This document shows, piece after piece, positions 45,348-54,094 of a stretch of DNA of 64,000 bases; the first letter of the stretch is position 1, and each line of letters begins with the position of its first letter. A model generated the notes under the pieces. It was given only the letters and a program-made list of their open reading frames with translations, ran no database searches and was not told the origin of the DNA. The stretch is from Mycolicibacter arupensis (GTDB taxonomy: Bacteria; Actinomycetota; Actinomycetes; Mycobacteriales; Mycobacteriaceae), in contig NZ_MVHH01000019.1 in assembly GCF_002086515.1 (NCBI RefSeq), forward strand, positions 1 through 64,000, written 5' to 3'. Position numbers and translations under genes: made by a program.

Positions 45348-46091
45348 TCAACTCTGCGGATCGGTCGGGTCCTGGTCGATCACCCGCTGCGAGCGGACCG
45401 TCCGCGGCGAGCTGCGCCGGCTGGAGCGGCGGGGCAGCAGCGGAATCCGTTCGGCGATGTTGCTCAACGGGTTGACCACTAGGGTCAGCGCGATCACCGC
45501 CTCCTGCAACGTCTCGATGGCGGGCTCCAGTGCCTCCATGCCGGGCGCCAGCCGGCTCAGGGTGTCGGCGACACCGGCGAGCTGCTCCAGTGGGCCGTTG
45601 CGGGCGGTGAGCTTGTCGATCAGCCCCCCTTCGGACAGCAACCGGTCGGCCAGGCCGTCTTCGGCCAGCAGGCGTTCGATGAGCCCGTCCTCATCGGTCA
45701 GTTGGTCCACCAGGCCGCCGGGCTGCAGGGCGCGCTGCAAGCCGCCGCCCTCGGCGGTGAGTCGGTCGATCACGCCACCGGGCCCGGTCAACTGATCGAT
45801 CAGGCCCCCCGGGGCCAACAGTCGGTCAGCCGGGCCACCGGGGGCAAGTGCACGTCCCAGCGGGGCGTCGTCGTCCATCAACTTGGCCAGCCGATTGGCC
45901 CGCGCGATGGTGTCGTCCAGGCCTAACATGTGTGCCATCGAGTTGGCCGTGCCACGGTCACCGGTCTCGCCGAGTGACTGGCGGGCCAGGCCCAGTGCCG
46001 CGGTGGCCACCCCGAGCCCGGCGTCGGCGATCGACAGACCAATCCGTGCCGGGGCGGTGGACAGGGCGATCAGCTGCTTGGCCAAGCTCAT
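45348..46091 (-). CDS. Ten-repeat protein upstream of phoP (Rv0756c position)
   Basis: This 247-residue protein occupies the place of Rv0756c, divergent from phoP. Residues 71-170 are ten exact-length 10-residue repeats with consensus L(L/T)xxGGLIDx, for example LLAPGGLIDQ, LTGPGGVIDR, LLSEGGLIDK. The flanks are amphipathic, with an N-terminal helix KQLIALSTAPARIGLSIADAGLG and a basic tail RRSSRRSSPRTVRS. The regular spacing suggests a solenoid or a membrane-associated helical array. No known domain is recognised and the function is unknown. The repeat number may vary between strains. Confidence 0.8.
   Translation of the reverse strand: MSLAKQLIALSTAPARIGLSIADAGLGVATAALGLARQSLGETGDRGTANSMAHMLGLDDTIARANRLAKLMDDDAPLGRALAPGGPADRLLAPGGLIDQLTGPGGVIDRLTAEGGGLQRALQPGGLVDQLTDEDGLIERLLAEDGLADRLLSEGGLIDKLTARNGPLEQLAGVADTLSRLAPGMEALEPAIETLQEAVIALTLVVNPLSNIAERIPLLPRRSSRRSSPRTVRSQRVIDQDPTDPQS
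45582..45881 (-). repeat. Ten in-frame 30-bp repeats
   Basis: Ten consecutive 30-base units encode residues 71-170 of the protein above in exact 10-residue register. The units are degenerate at DNA level but keep GGLID-type codons. Such arrays can change copy number by slippage or recombination. Confidence 0.7.
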
Positions 46092-46109
46092 TTGACCAGT
46101 CTAGGGCTC

Positions 46110-46155
46110 ACTGTGAGCCGCTATCGGCTAGTTTGATTGACAGCAAACATACAGC
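46110..46155 (+). promoter_or_regulatory. PhoP-box-like repeats upstream of phoP
   Basis: ACTGTGAGC at 46110-46118 resembles the PhoP repeat unit. TGACAGC and ATACAGC at 46138-46144 and 46149-46155 form a 7-4-7 direct repeat close to the reported PhoP box (TCACAGC repeated after four bases). They lie 45-90 bases before the phoP start, where autoregulation occurs in M. tuberculosis. Binding here is inferred. Confidence 0.5.
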
Positions 46156-46199
46156 CAATATCCAGGTGGTTTTCACCGGGCCGCGAGGGAATTGTCGTT

Positions 46200-46919
46200 A
46201 TGGGAGCAACAGCTGCGCAAGAGGCCGCACCGGAGGCCAGAGTTCTCGTCATCGACGACGAAACCAACATCGTCGAACTGCTGTCGGTGAGCCTCAAATT
46301 CCAGGGATTCGAGGTCTACACCGCCTCCAGCGGACCCGCTGCGCTGGATCGCGCGCGAGAGATCCGGCCCGATGCGGTGATCCTCGACGTGATGATGCCG
46401 GGCATGGACGGGTTCGGCGTGCTGCGGCGGCTGCGCGCCGACGGCATCGACGCTCCGGCACTGTTCCTGACTGCGCGGGACTCGTTGCAGGACAAGATCA
46501 CCGGCTTGACCCTGGGTGGTGACGACTACGTGACCAAGCCCTTCAGCCTGGAGGAGGTGGTGGCCCGGCTGCGGGTCATCCTGCGCCGGGCGGGCAAGGG
46601 CGTCCAGGAGCCGCGTAACTCCCGGTTGTCCTTCGCCGACATCGAACTCGACGAGGACACCCACGAGGTGTGGAAGGCGGGCCAGCCGGTCTCTCTGTCG
46701 CCTACCGAGTTCACGCTGTTGCGGTACTTTGTGATCAATGCCGGCACCGTGCTGAGCAAGCCGAAGATCCTGGACCATGTCTGGCGCTATGACTTCGGCG
46801 GCGACGTCAACGTGGTGGAGTCCTATGTCTCCTACCTGCGACGCAAGATCGACACCGGCGAGAAGCGTCTGTTGCACACCCTGCGCGGTGTCGGATACGT
46901 ACTGCGCGAGCCGCGATGA
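46200..46919 (+). CDS. phoP: Response regulator PhoP
   Basis: This 239-residue OmpR-family regulator is nearly identical to M. tuberculosis PhoP over most of its length. The receiver domain has the acidic pocket IDDE and the phospho-acceptor Asp63 in ILDVMMPGMDG. The winged-helix DNA-binding domain ends YVSYLRRKIDTGEKRLLHTLRGVGYVL. PhoP controls polyketide-lipid synthesis, ESX-1 secretion and pH adaptation in pathogenic mycobacteria. I chose the ATG at 46200, nine bases after GAGGGA; a longer frame starts at 46137. PhoR follows 60 bases downstream. Confidence 0.97.
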   Translation: MGATAAQEAAPEARVLVIDDETNIVELLSVSLKFQGFEVYTASSGPAALDRAREIRPDAVILDVMMPGMDGFGVLRRLRADGIDAPALFLTARDSLQDKITGLTLGGDDYVTKPFSLEEVVARLRVILRRAGKGVQEPRNSRLSFADIELDEDTHEVWKAGQPVSLSPTEFTLLRYFVINAGTVLSKPKILDHVWRYDFGGDVNVVESYVSYLRRKIDTGEKRLLHTLRGVGYVLREPR

Positions 46920-46979
46920 CAGCGAGCCGTGACGAACGACGGCCGGTGAGGGCCGGAAACGAGCTATAGGTCGACACAC

Positions 46980-48443
46980 ATGGGGACGGTCAAACCCCTT
47001 CGGGACATTCTGCCGCTGAAGGTCAGCCTGGTCGCTGCCACCTTGGCCATGGTGGCGATCGGGCTGCTGGCGCAGGGCTACGCCGTGACCACGATCCTGC
47101 GGCACCGCCTGATCGGCAGGATCGATGCCACGCTGATCGACGCCGCCAACGGGTGGGCGCTGGAGCAGCGTGGCCTGCACCCGGGGAGGGCGGACGACGA
47201 CCCCCATGCCGGGCGACCGCCGACGAGCTTCTACGTTCGCGACGTCGATCCCGACGGCAGCGTCTGGACCGTCGTCAACGACCACAACGCCGAACCGTTG
47301 CTGCCGCCCGACAACGACGTGGGGTCGGTGCCGGTCACGATCGGCTCTGTCGACGGGTCGGGGGTCCAGTGGCGGGCGCTGTCGGTGCACGGCGAGAGCG
47401 GCCGGCTGATCACTGTGGCCCGGGACCTCTCCGACCCCCGGGCCACCCTGCGTTACCTAGCGTGGTGGCGAATGGCGATCGGCGTCGGCGTGCTGCTGAT
47501 CCTGGGCGCAGCCGGTTATGTGGTGGTCAATCGCAGCCTGCGGCCGCTGACCGAGGTCGAGCGAACCGCGGCGGCGATCGCCGCCGGCCGGTTGGACAGT
47601 CGCGTGCCCGAGCGAGATCCGCGTACCGAAGTCGGACAGCTCACGCTCGCGCTCAACGGCATGCTGGCGCAGATCCAGGAGGCGGTGGCGTCCTCGGTGG
47701 CGTCGGCCGAAAGTGCCCGCATCTCCGAGGAGCGGATGCGCCGGTTCATCACCGATGCCAGCCACGAACTGCGCACCCCGCTGACCACGATCCGCGGCTT
47801 TGCCGAGCTCTACCGGCAGGGCGCGGCTCGCGATGTCGAGCTGTTGATGTCGCGCATCGAAAGCGAGGCTCGGCGCATGGGCCTGCTCGTCGAGGACCTG
47901 CTGTTGCTGGCCAGGACGGATGCTCAGCGCCCACTGGAGCGGCATTGGGTAGACCTGTTGGTGCTAGCCTCCGACGCCGTCCACGACGCCCGGGCGATCG
48001 CGCCGAATCGCACCATAGAGCTCGAAGTCTTCGACGGCCCAGGAACACCGGAGGTGCTCGGCGACGACGCCCGGCTGCGGCAGGTGCTGAGCAATCTGGT
48101 GACCAACGCGATGCAACACACGCCGGACGGGACCGCCATCACCGTGCGGGTCGGCACGGAGGGCGACAACGCGATCCTTGAAGTCATCGACCAGGGACCT
48201 GGCATGAGTGAGCAGGATGTGGAGCGGGCCTTTGAGAGGTTCTTCCGAACCGATTCGTCTCGAGCCCGGGCCAGTGGCGGCACCGGCCTGGGGCTCTCGA
48301 TCGTCGACTCGCTGGCCCGGGCGCATCACGGCTCGGTGACCGTCAGCTCCCCGCCAGGTCAGGGCTGCACGTTCCGGGTCTCGCTACCTCGCCTGGCCGA
48401 TGCCTCCGAGCGATCCGCCGAATTGCCCGCCGAGATTCTCTGA
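46980..48443 (+). CDS. phoR: Sensor histidine kinase PhoR
   Basis: This 487-residue kinase has two membrane helices (about 14-39 and 163-183) bracketing an extracytoplasmic sensor. A HAMP linker, the dimerisation helix with the phospho-acceptor His262 in DASHELRTPL, and an ATPase domain with the N box (NLVTNAMQHTPDG) and GGTGLGLSIVDSLA follow. It phosphorylates PhoP. Length and order match Rv0758. It converges with a HIT-family gene three bases after its stop. Confidence 0.97.
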   Translation: MGTVKPLRDILPLKVSLVAATLAMVAIGLLAQGYAVTTILRHRLIGRIDATLIDAANGWALEQRGLHPGRADDDPHAGRPPTSFYVRDVDPDGSVWTVVNDHNAEPLLPPDNDVGSVPVTIGSVDGSGVQWRALSVHGESGRLITVARDLSDPRATLRYLAWWRMAIGVGVLLILGAAGYVVVNRSLRPLTEVERTAAAIAAGRLDSRVPERDPRTEVGQLTLALNGMLAQIQEAVASSVASAESARISEERMRRFITDASHELRTPLTTIRGFAELYRQGAARDVELLMSRIESEARRMGLLVEDLLLLARTDAQRPLERHWVDLLVLASDAVHDARAIAPNRTIELEVFDGPGTPEVLGDDARLRQVLSNLVTNAMQHTPDGTAITVRVGTEGDNAILEVIDQGPGMSEQDVERAFERFFRTDSSRARASGGTGLGLSIVDSLARAHHGSVTVSSPPGQGCTFRVSLPRLADASERSAELPAEIL

Positions 48444-48446
48444 ACC

Positions 48447-48851
48447 TCAGTGCAGTTCGGCCAGGGCGGCCTTGATCTTGGCCTGGGCCTCGTCCAATGA
48501 TTCCGCGGACGGATTGCGGTCCACGCCGGCAAAGCCGAAGTCGGCCAGGCTGCGGGTCGGAAAAACATGGACGTGGAGGTGGGGCACCTCCAGGCCGGCG
48601 ATGATCATGCCGGCGCGATCGGTGTCGAACGCGCGGCACACCGCCTTCCCGATCTTCTGCGCCACCGCCATCACCTGGGCGAAGGCGCCGCCGTCGACGT
48701 CCTGCCACTGGTCGATCTCGGCGCGGGGCACCACCAGGGTGTGCCCCTGGGTCATCGGCTCGATGGTCAAAAAGGCGACTACGGCGTCATCTTCGTAGAC
48801 GAATCGGCCCGGCAGTTCCCGGTTGATGATCTTGGTGAACACGGTGGTCAT
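48447..48851 (-). CDS. HIT family nucleotide-binding protein (Rv0759c-like)
   Basis: This 134-residue histidine-triad protein has the signature HLHVHVF near residue 99 and the start [21 protein letters not shown] that marks bacterial HIT hydrolases. The family cleaves nucleoside phosphoramidates or dinucleotide polyphosphates. The ATG at 48851 gives the usual length, and the longer open frame upstream overlaps the YceI gene. The gene order phoR then HIT gene matches M. tuberculosis. Confidence 0.93.
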   Translation of the reverse strand: MTTVFTKIINRELPGRFVYEDDAVVAFLTIEPMTQGHTLVVPRAEIDQWQDVDGGAFAQVMAVAQKIGKAVCRAFDTDRAGMIIAGLEVPHLHVHVFPTRSLADFGFAGVDRNPSAESLDEAQAKIKAALAELH

Positions 48852-48960
48852 GGGTTCAGCATATGCGCCGAGTGCCAGATGAAAAGGACGCTGCTGCGTA
48901 TTATCGACAGCGAACCGGGACCCACAGGACAGGCGCGCCAGCGCAGGTAGAGGAGTCGAG

Positions 48961-49491
48961 ATGTCAGCTGTCGCAACATTTCTCAGCAACTCACAGGCGG
49001 TCGGTTCTTGGACTCTGGATCCGCAGCAGTCGAGTATCCGATTCGAGAACGGAACCATGTGGGGCGCGCTGAAGGTGCGGGGTGCGTTCACCGAATTCAG
49101 CGGCAGCGGCGAGATCACGGACGCCAAGACCGTCTCTGGAAGGGTCGACATCAAGGCTGCCTCGATCAATACCGGACTTGGTACGCGCGACCATGACCTG
49201 CGCAGGTCGAACTTCTTCAACACCGACCGCTACCCCGACATCAGCGTCGTCGTCACCGGTGGCGAACCGGTCGGCGGCGACATCGCGCAGCTGGACGGCG
49301 AACTGACCGTCAAGGGCATCACCGGACCGTTGCCGATGAAGGTCGAGGTGGCACCCCTCGCCGACGGGGGAGTGCGGCTCACCACCGAGGCCACCGTCAC
49401 CCGCAAGCAGTTCGCCGTGGAAGGCAACTTTTTGGGCATGGTCGGCAATAAGACGAAGCTCAAGGCCAGCCTGGTCTTCCGGCACACCTAG
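48961..49491 (+). CDS. YceI-like lipocalin-fold protein
   Basis: This 176-residue protein matches the YceI family, with [14 protein letters not shown], the central [18 protein letters not shown] and [13 protein letters not shown]. The family forms a lipocalin-like barrel that binds isoprenoid or other amphiphilic ligands. No signal peptide is seen, so it may be cytoplasmic. The start follows GTAGAGGAG. It is divergent from the HIT gene and converges with adhB. Confidence 0.92.
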   Translation: MSAVATFLSNSQAVGSWTLDPQQSSIRFENGTMWGALKVRGAFTEFSGSGEITDAKTVSGRVDIKAASINTGLGTRDHDLRRSNFFNTDRYPDISVVVTGGEPVGGDIAQLDGELTVKGITGPLPMKVEVAPLADGGVRLTTEATVTRKQFAVEGNFLGMVGNKTKLKASLVFRHT

Positions 49492-49498
49492 GTCGTTT

Positions 49499-49559
49499 GT
49501 TGACTCTGCGCTCACCAGGCAGAAGTTCGAGTGGCCTGCCCGGTGAGCGCAGAGTCAAC
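49499..49559. terminator. Long inverted repeat between convergent genes
   Basis: Bases 49499-49522 and 49536-49559 form 24-base arms with one mismatch and a 13-base loop. The left arm begins GTTGACTCTGCGCTCACC. Its place between the convergent YceI and adhB stops suggests a bidirectional terminator, without a clear U-tract. Confidence 0.6.
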
Positions 49560-49617
49560 GGTGAGTCAGCGGTCGGCTGGGCGGTAACGCCGACCCGCTG
49601 CGCCCGGCTCCGCCGCG

Positions 49618-50778
49618 CTAGCGGTCGGCGTCGGTGTAGCGGATGATGCCGCGGATGTTCTTGCCCTCCAGCATGTCCTGGTAGCCCTCGTTGATCTGCT
49701 CCAGCTGGTACTGGCGGGTCACCATGTCGTCGAGGTTGAGTTTGCCGACCTTGTACATCGACAGGAGCTGGGGGATGTCGTACTGCGGGTTGCCGCCGCC
49801 GAAGATGGTGCCCTGCAGGTTCTTCTGCAGCAACGTGAGCATCGCCAGGTTCAGCGTGACCTGGTTGTCCAGCATGGACCCCATCGCGGTCAGCACGCAG
49901 GTGCCGCCCTTGGCGGTCAGGATCATGTAGTTGTCGACGTCGGCGCCGTGCACCTCGCCGACGGTGACGATCACCTTGCGAGCCATCAGGCCGTGGGTGA
50001 CCTCCATCATGCCGCCCATCGCGGCGAAGATGTCCGGGTAGACATGCGTGGCGCCGAACTTCAGTGCCTGGTCGCGCTTCCAGTCCACCGGGTCGATCAC
50101 GAAGATGTTGCGGGCGCCGGCGTTGACCGCACCCTGCAGGGCCGACATGCCGACCCCGCCGACACCGACGATCGCGACGTCCTCACCCGGGCGGATGTCG
50201 GCGCTGCGGACGGCCGAGCCGTAACCGGTGGTGACGCCGCAACCGACCAGGCATGCCACCTCGAACGGAATCGACGGGTCGATCTTCACCACCGAGGACT
50301 TGTGCACCACCATCCACGGCGAGAAGGTCCCGAGCAGCGTCATCGGGTACACGCCCTCGCCCCGTGCCGTCACCCGGAAGGTGCCATCGCTGACCGCGAC
50401 ACCGTTGAGCAGTCCCGCGCCCAGGTCGCACAGGTTGCGCATCCCGGACTGACAGGTCGGACAGCTGCCACAAGACGGAATGAAGGACAGCACCACGTGG
50501 TCACCGGGGGCGATGTCTTCGACCCCGGGTCCGACCTCGGTGACGATGCCGGCGCCCTCGTGTCCGCCGAGGACCGGGAAGCCGGCCATGGGGATGCTTC
50601 CGGTCATCAGGTGGTGGTCGGAGTGGCACATGCCAGCCGCCTCCATCTGGATCTTGACCTCGTCTTTCTGGGGCTCACCGATCTCGATCTCCTCGACCGA
50701 CCACGGCTTGTTGAACTCCCAGAGCAACGCACCCTTTGTCTTCACCGCAACCTGCTTTCCTTGTGAATTTCCGGACAT
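49618..50778 (-). CDS. adhB: Zinc-type alcohol dehydrogenase AdhB
   Basis: This 386-residue medium-chain alcohol dehydrogenase matches Rv0761c (AdhB). Catalytic-zinc ligands are in AAGMCHSDHH and GGHEGAG, and the structural-zinc cysteines are in CGSCPTCQSGMRNLC. The cofactor motif is GVGGVGMSALQGA. The group includes NDMA-dependent alcohol dehydrogenases. The ATG at 50778 follows AGGAG. It is the last gene of the leftward array running from the TetR gene, 99 bases after the CYP125-like gene. Confidence 0.94.
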   Translation of the reverse strand: MSGNSQGKQVAVKTKGALLWEFNKPWSVEEIEIGEPQKDEVKIQMEAAGMCHSDHHLMTGSIPMAGFPVLGGHEGAGIVTEVGPGVEDIAPGDHVVLSFIPSCGSCPTCQSGMRNLCDLGAGLLNGVAVSDGTFRVTARGEGVYPMTLLGTFSPWMVVHKSSVVKIDPSIPFEVACLVGCGVTTGYGSAVRSADIRPGEDVAIVGVGGVGMSALQGAVNAGARNIFVIDPVDWKRDQALKFGATHVYPDIFAAMGGMMEVTHGLMARKVIVTVGEVHGADVDNYMILTAKGGTCVLTAMGSMLDNQVTLNLAMLTLLQKNLQGTIFGGGNPQYDIPQLLSMYKVGKLNLDDMVTRQYQLEQINEGYQDMLEGKNIRGIIRYTDADR

Positions 50779-50877
50779 CCGGCAGTCTCCTGTTCGGAGC
50801 CTATAGCCGACTTACCGACCGCGGGGAGGTTCTTTCGAACCCCCGCGCGCACTCCCGTGGAGTGCGTTTGCGAGGGG

Positions 50878-52119
50878 CTAAGGGTGGTAGGCGACCTGCA
50901 GGTCCTTGACCCCGTTGATCCAGCCGGAACGCAGTCGCTGTGGATCGGCCAGCTTCGCGATGTCGGGTAGCTGATTGGCGATTTCGTCGAAGATCAGCCT
51001 GATCTCCATGCGAGCCAGGTTGGCGCCGATGCAGTAATGGGTGCCCTGCCCGCCGAAGGCCAGGTGCGGGTTGGGATCGCGCAGGATGTCGAAGCTGAAC
51101 GGCCGGTCGAACACGTCCTCGTCGTAGTTGGCCGAACTGTAGAACAGGCCGACCCGCTGCCCTTGGCTGATGGCCACCCCGCCGATCTCGGTGTCGACTT
51201 TGGCGGTGCGCTGGAAGCAATGCACCGGGGTGGCCCAGCGCACGATCTCGTCGACGGCGGTCGCGGGTCGCTGCCGTTTGTAGAGCTCCCACTGGTCGGG
51301 GTTCTCGGCGAACGCATTGATGCCGTGCGTGATGGCGTTGCGGGTGGTCTCGTTGCCCGCGACCGCCAGCAGGATCACGAAGAAGGCGAACTCGGTCTCG
51401 CCGAGCGATTCACCGTCGATGTCGGCCTGGACCAACCGCGTGACGATGTCGTCGGCCGGGCAGCGCCGCCGCTCCTCGGCCATCGTGTAGGCGTAACCCA
51501 TGAGCTCGGCGTTGGCCATGGCGGGATCCGAGTCGAAGTCGGGGTCGTCGGTGTTCATGATCGAGTTGGTCCAGTGGAACAACTTTTCCCGGTCGTCCTC
51601 GGGAACTCCGAGCAGATCGGCGATCGCCAGCAGCGGCAGGCGCATGGCGATGTCGTCGACGACATTGCCGCTGTCCTTCTCGGCTGCGGCGGCGACGATG
51701 TCACGGGCCGAATGGGCCAGCTTCTCCTCCAGGGCACTGACTGACCGGGGGGTGAACAGCCGCGACACCAGCTTGCGCAGTCGGGTGTGTTCGGGCGGGT
51801 CGTGATTGATCAGCAATGCCTTGGTCAGGTCCAGTTGGTCGGCGGTGATGCCGTCGGGCAGCCGCATGACCGCACCCTTGGCATTGGTCGACCAGACGTC
51901 GTTGTCGCGGGAGATCTCTTTGATGTGCTGATGCTTGCTGATGACCCAGTAGCCGCCGTCATCGAAGATGTTGCTGTGCGAGGGCTGCTCGTTCCACCAG
52001 ACCGGTGCCGTCTTGCGCAGCTCGGCGAACTCGGTGATCGGCATGCCGTTGAGCAGGACGTCCGGATCGGTGAAGTCGAACCCGGCACCGAACGGACAAG
52101 CTGATTGCGTTGAGGTCAT
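50878..52119 (-). CDS. Cytochrome P450 of the CYP125 type
   Basis: This 413-residue P450 closely resembles CYP125, the cholesterol C26/C27 hydroxylase. It has GFDFTDPDVLLNGMPITEFAEL, the oxygen-binding helix VAGNETTRNAITHG, and the haem motif FGGQGTHYCIGANLARM with Cys363. Differences from CYP125A1 suggest a paralogue, as known in other mycobacteria. It is absent from this place in M. tuberculosis. The ATG at 52119 follows AAAGGTG; a GTG at 52128 is less likely. It probably oxidises a sterol side chain or related alkyl chain, with the nearby ferredoxin as donor. Confidence 0.88.
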   Translation of the reverse strand: MTSTQSACPFGAGFDFTDPDVLLNGMPITEFAELRKTAPVWWNEQPSHSNIFDDGGYWVISKHQHIKEISRDNDVWSTNAKGAVMRLPDGITADQLDLTKALLINHDPPEHTRLRKLVSRLFTPRSVSALEEKLAHSARDIVAAAAEKDSGNVVDDIAMRLPLLAIADLLGVPEDDREKLFHWTNSIMNTDDPDFDSDPAMANAELMGYAYTMAEERRRCPADDIVTRLVQADIDGESLGETEFAFFVILLAVAGNETTRNAITHGINAFAENPDQWELYKRQRPATAVDEIVRWATPVHCFQRTAKVDTEIGGVAISQGQRVGLFYSSANYDEDVFDRPFSFDILRDPNPHLAFGGQGTHYCIGANLARMEIRLIFDEIANQLPDIAKLADPQRLRSGWINGVKDLQVAYHP

Positions 52120-52163
52120 GACGAACACCTTTGGTTGTCACTGGAGCATGAGCCACGCTCGGG

Positions 52164-52188
52164 CATACACATGATGGCTAGGTGTATG
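52164..52188. promoter_or_regulatory. Inverted repeat upstream of the CYP125-like gene
   Basis: CATACAC at 52164-52170 and GTGTATG at 52182-52188 are perfect arms around an 11-base spacer, inside the 77-base gap before the P450 start at 52119. It could be an operator or a small hairpin. The regulator is unknown. Confidence 0.35.
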
Positions 52189-52196
52189 ACCGGGTG

Positions 52197-52937
52197 TCAA
52201 CCGGTCTTGTGCGGAACATCGGTGACCAGTCCGCCGTCCATCACGAACTCCGAGCCGGTGGCGTAGGAGGACTCGTCGCTGGCCAAGAACAGCACGAAGG
52301 TGGCGACCTCATCGGACGTTCCAGGCCGGCCCAGCGGGATCGTGACCATGTCCTCGGGCAGGTGCTCGGTCATCGGGGTGCGGATGAAACCGGGGTGCAG
52401 CGAGTTGACGCGAATGTTGTGGCGCGCCAGCTCCAGCGCCGCGGATTTGGTCAGCCCGCGTACGGCCCACTTCGAGGCCACATAGGGGTGCACCATGGGC
52501 GCCCCGCGCAAGCCCTCGATCGAGGAGACGTTGATGATCGAACCGCCGCCGGCGGCGATCATCGAATCGATGGCCGCGCGCATGCCCAGGAAGGTGCCGT
52601 TGAGGTTCACATCGATGACCCGATGCCACTCGTCCAGATCGAACTTGCGCAGCGGCCCCAGCGCGACTGTTCCGGCGTTGTTGACCAAGACATTCAGCTT
52701 TCCGAACGTCTCGACCGCTTCTGTCACGGCCGCAGCCCATTGCTGCGGGTCCCGGACGTCGAGGTGCACATAACGTGCCGAGTCGCCCAGCTCGGCGGCC
52801 AGCGCCGCGCCTTCGGCATCCAAGACGTCACCGATGACCACCTTGGCGCCCTCGCCCACGAGCATCCGGGCGTCGGCCGCGCCCATACCGCGTGCACCCC
52901 CGCTGATCAGAGCTACCTTGCCGTCTACACGTCCCAT
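52197..52937 (-). CDS. FabG3-like (3-alpha,20-beta-hydroxysteroid dehydrogenase-like) SDR
   Basis: This 246-residue SDR strongly resembles Rv2002/FabG3. It has SGGARGMG at the cofactor site, ARYVHLDVRDPQQW, NNAG, INVSSIEGLRG and the catalytic pair in YVASK, ending ESSYATGSEFVMDGG. The relative acts on the C20 hydroxyl of steroids with NADH. It sits between a DapB-like gene and the CYP125-like gene on the same strand, a steroid-flavoured insertion in the cyp51 array. It is a paralogue by location, so no symbol is given. Confidence 0.88.
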   Translation of the reverse strand: MGRVDGKVALISGGARGMGAADARMLVGEGAKVVIGDVLDAEGAALAAELGDSARYVHLDVRDPQQWAAAVTEAVETFGKLNVLVNNAGTVALGPLRKFDLDEWHRVIDVNLNGTFLGMRAAIDSMIAAGGGSIINVSSIEGLRGAPMVHPYVASKWAVRGLTKSAALELARHNIRVNSLHPGFIRTPMTEHLPEDMVTIPLGRPGTSDEVATFVLFLASDESSYATGSEFVMDGGLVTDVPHKTG

Positions 52938-52985
52938 AGGTTTGCGCCTTTCCGTTCAGTGATGCTGGGTTGGTCTTTGAGTGCC

Positions 52986-54068
52986 TCAGCCGGTGGTGCC
53001 CGCGATGACCGCGGGTGCGCCGACCAGAGGCAGGTCCAGGGTGGTGACAATTCCGGCCGGTGCCGCTACGACGGCCGGGATGGCGTTGACGACGCGGCCG
53101 ACACCGACGGCGATCGCCGCGTAGTTGTGATCGCCGAGGCCGCTGGTGGGGCAGATGTCGACGGCATACGAAGGTTCGCCGGTGATCTCCACCCGGTAGG
53201 AGCCTCCTGGCTGAGCCGGCTGCGCCCAATCGGGTCGCAGGTCGCTGCGCAGCCGCGTGACGTGCTCGACGACAATCAGCGGCCGGCCGTCGACGATGCC
53301 GTTGATCTCGAACTTGAGGGCGGCGACACCGCCTGCAGGGATGTGCCCCGCGGCGATGTCGAAGGCCTCCGGGGCGGGCTCACGCTCGGATGAGTCGGTG
53401 ATGGCATCGAGAGTGACGCCCAGTCCGGCGGCCAGCTCGCGGATGGTCGCACCCCACGCAATGCTCAGGATGCCGGGCTGCAGCAGCATCGGCACGTTGT
53501 CGAGCGAATTGCCGAAACCCATCACGTCGAACATGACCTCGGCGCCGTCGTAGGTCGCGTAGTCGGCGATCTCCAGGCAGCGGATCTGGTCGATGTGCTG
53601 ACACGTGCTTGCGAAAGCCAACGGCACCAGGTCGGTGATGAACCCGGGGTCGACGCCGTTGACATACACGCTCGAATTGCCCTGTCGGGCAGCCTCTTCG
53701 ATGGGTGCGATGAACTTGTCCGGGATGACGCCCCAGGGATACTGCAATACCCCGGGGGCCGTCCCGATGACATTGATTCCGGAGGCCAACAGCCGGCAGA
53801 CGTCCTTGAGTGCGTCCGGCAGCCGGGTGTCGCCCATCGCGCAGTAGACCGCTGCCTCGGGCGCAGCGGCGATGATCGCCGCGATGTCGTCGGTCGCGGC
53901 GATACCGGTGTGAACGTCGAGGCCGGCCAGTTCACCGGCGTCTCGGCCCACCTTGGCCGCCGTCGAAACCCACACCCCGGTGAGCTCGTAGGCGGGATTG
54001 GTGATCAGTCCGCGCAGGGCGATCCGCCCGGCGTTACCAGTACCGATCAGTGCGACGCGTATGGCCAC
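52986..54068 (-). CDS. Dihydrodipicolinate reductase-like oxidoreductase
   Basis: This 360-residue protein has an N-terminal Rossmann motif GTGNAG (residues 9-14). The middle domain (VYVNGVDPGFITDLVPLAFAS) resembles mycobacterial DapB-N/2,4-diaminopentanoate dehydrogenase-like proteins rather than true lysine-pathway DapB. The substrate is unknown. It lies 26 bases after the SnoaL-like gene and is probably co-transcribed. It is missing between Rv0762c and adhB in M. tuberculosis. Confidence 0.82.
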   Translation of the reverse strand: MAIRVALIGTGNAGRIALRGLITNPAYELTGVWVSTAAKVGRDAGELAGLDVHTGIAATDDIAAIIAAAPEAAVYCAMGDTRLPDALKDVCRLLASGINVIGTAPGVLQYPWGVIPDKFIAPIEEAARQGNSSVYVNGVDPGFITDLVPLAFASTCQHIDQIRCLEIADYATYDGAEVMFDVMGFGNSLDNVPMLLQPGILSIAWGATIRELAAGLGVTLDAITDSSEREPAPEAFDIAAGHIPAGGVAALKFEINGIVDGRPLIVVEHVTRLRSDLRPDWAQPAQPGGSYRVEITGEPSYAVDICPTSGLGDHNYAAIAVGVGRVVNAIPAVVAAPAGIVTTLDLPLVGAPAVIAGTTG

Positions 54069-54094
54069 GAGTCCTCCTGGGGCTCAGTTGTGCT

